Assembly (NCBI GenBank): GCA_025963615.1
Contig: JAOQAL010000797.1
Span: 1 to 14,960 of the forward strand
Length of the DNA stretch: 14,960 nucleotides
Direction: 5' to 3'
Source: Chitinophagaceae bacterium
Lineage (GTDB): Bacteria > Bacteroidota > Bacteroidia > Chitinophagales > Chitinophagaceae
This document shows, piece by piece, positions 14,347-14,960 of the stretch. The stretch's first letter is position 1; each line of letters begins with the position of its first letter. The notes beneath the pieces were generated by a model that saw nothing but the letters and a program-made list of their open reading frames with translations, had not been told where the DNA came from and ran no database searches. A program made the translations under genes and the position numbers.

Positions 14347-14960
14347 TTATTCAGTTCTCAGGCTTTTTACCGGGTTCCCCGTTGCCGCTTTAATAGTCCG
14401 TATACTTAAAATACTCATTGCAATCAATATCATACCGGCACCACTGACAGCAAAAATCCACCAGCTTAACGATGTACGGTAAACAAAATCCTGTAGCCAG
14501 TTATGCATGGCCCACCACGCGATTGGCAATGAAATGACAAAGGCAATTAAAAGAGGCGATATAAAATCCTTCGATAACAATAATACGATTTGACGGACTG
14601 ATGCGCCCAATATTTTTCGTACTCCAATTTCTTTGGTGCGGGTACTGGTGGTATAGATTGCAAGGCCCATGAGTCCCAGGCAACTGATAAAGATGCATAG
14701 GCCGGAAGCCCAGGTGAGCAGGCGTGAAATATTCTGTTCTGCCTTGTAAAAGCCGGCAATGCTCTCGTCAAAGAATTGGTAATTGAAATCGGCTTCCGGG
14801 AATATCTCTTTAAAAGCTTTTTCCGTTTTGGCTAATCCCCGTTTCCAGCTATCCGGATCATTGCCTATAGGTTTTAATGCTATATGAATAGTAAAACTGC
14901 GTTGGTCATCAGATGAATAGGTTAGTGGTTTGATAGCGACATGGGTAGATTTAGTATGAA
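14347..14960 (-). CDS. FtsX/MacB-type ABC permease, C-terminal part
   Basis: Only the last 204 or so residues are in the window; the frame stays open to the right edge, so the 5' end is missing. An internal ATG at 14670 is not the start: the frame continues upstream through a periplasmic-type region (LKPIGNDPDSW, EIFPEADFNYQFFDES) and the typical lead-in YKAEQNISRLLTW. Three C-terminal transmembrane helices follow, with the family hallmark TRTKEIGVRKILGAS just after the first of them, and the protein ends in IKAATGNPVKSLRTE. This is the usual Bacteroidota MacB-like permease with FtsX domains. Its partners are the ATPase 28 bp downstream and TolC beyond. Such permeases export peptides, lipids or toxic compounds, and the cargo here is unknown. 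Confidence 0.9.
   Translation of the reverse strand, partial: HTKSTHVAIKPLTYSSDDQRSFTIHIALKPIGNDPDSWKRGLAKTEKAFKEIFPEADFNYQFFDESIAGFYKAEQNISRLLTWASGLCIFISCLGLMGLAIYTTSTRTKEIGVRKILGASVRQIVLLLSKDFISPLLIAFVISLPIAWWAMHNWLQDFVYRTSLSWWIFAVSGAGMILIAMSILSIRTIKAATGNPVKSLRTE

Noticed and set aside
14347..14670. A complete 107-residue protein starting at the ATG at 14670
   Set aside because: The frame remains open and permease-like up to the window edge, so this is the C-terminal part of a longer gene.

Overview
The window looks like a chromosomal segment of a Bacteroidota bacterium, most likely of the Chitinophagaceae type (family-level placement is inference). The reasons are its AT-leaning base composition, starts that lack Shine-Dalgarno sequences, a CBM9-like/DUF5916 outer-membrane protein, short AGCT-rich intergenic repeats, and a split ABC permease/ATPase/TolC set. 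No rRNA, tRNA, transposase, phage gene or CRISPR array was seen.

Layout. 1-324 is non-coding and carries degenerate 7-bp AGCT repeats. 325-2499 (+) encodes a DUF5916 outer-membrane protein. 2500-2901 is a hairpin-rich non-coding stretch. 2902-4131 (+) encodes a seven-haem membrane-bound c-type cytochrome. 4213-10089 (+) is a compact six-gene catabolic operon: GntP-family permease, RidA-family deaminase, 2-keto-3-deoxygluconate (KDG) kinase, KDPG aldolase, a D-threonine aldolase/D-serine dehydratase-like PLP enzyme, and an M19 dipeptidase. On the minus strand follow a lipoprotein amidohydrolase (10108-11481, convergent with the operon), a small four-helix membrane protein (11529-11966), a TolC-family outer-membrane protein (12170-13603), a MacB/LolD-type ABC ATPase (13653-14318), and the C-terminal part of its FtsX/MacB-type permease (14347 to the window edge).

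The most interesting part is the operon. Half of its genes belong to sugar-acid metabolism (GntP, KDG kinase, KDPG aldolase) and half to D-amino-acid metabolism (DSD-like PLP enzyme, RidA, M19 dipeptidase). A compound that is both is D-glucosaminate (2-amino-2-deoxy-D-gluconate) or an N-acyl derivative of it. A consistent reading is: uptake by GntP; release of the amine from an N-acyl or peptidyl form by the M19 enzyme; ammonia elimination by the PLP enzyme to an enamine/imine that RidA hydrolyses to KDG; phosphorylation to KDPG; cleavage to pyruvate and glyceraldehyde 3-phosphate. This would be a non-phosphorylated, PTS-independent glucosaminate route, which could feed on oxidised chitin or peptidoglycan sugars. 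It is a prediction from gene content, not a demonstrated pathway.

Inside the operon, the 115-nt spacer between the kinase and the aldolase holds three back-to-back hairpins, plus a perfect 7-nt complement between the first hairpin's loop and the sequence just upstream. This suggests a structured, possibly regulatory or processing, RNA element.
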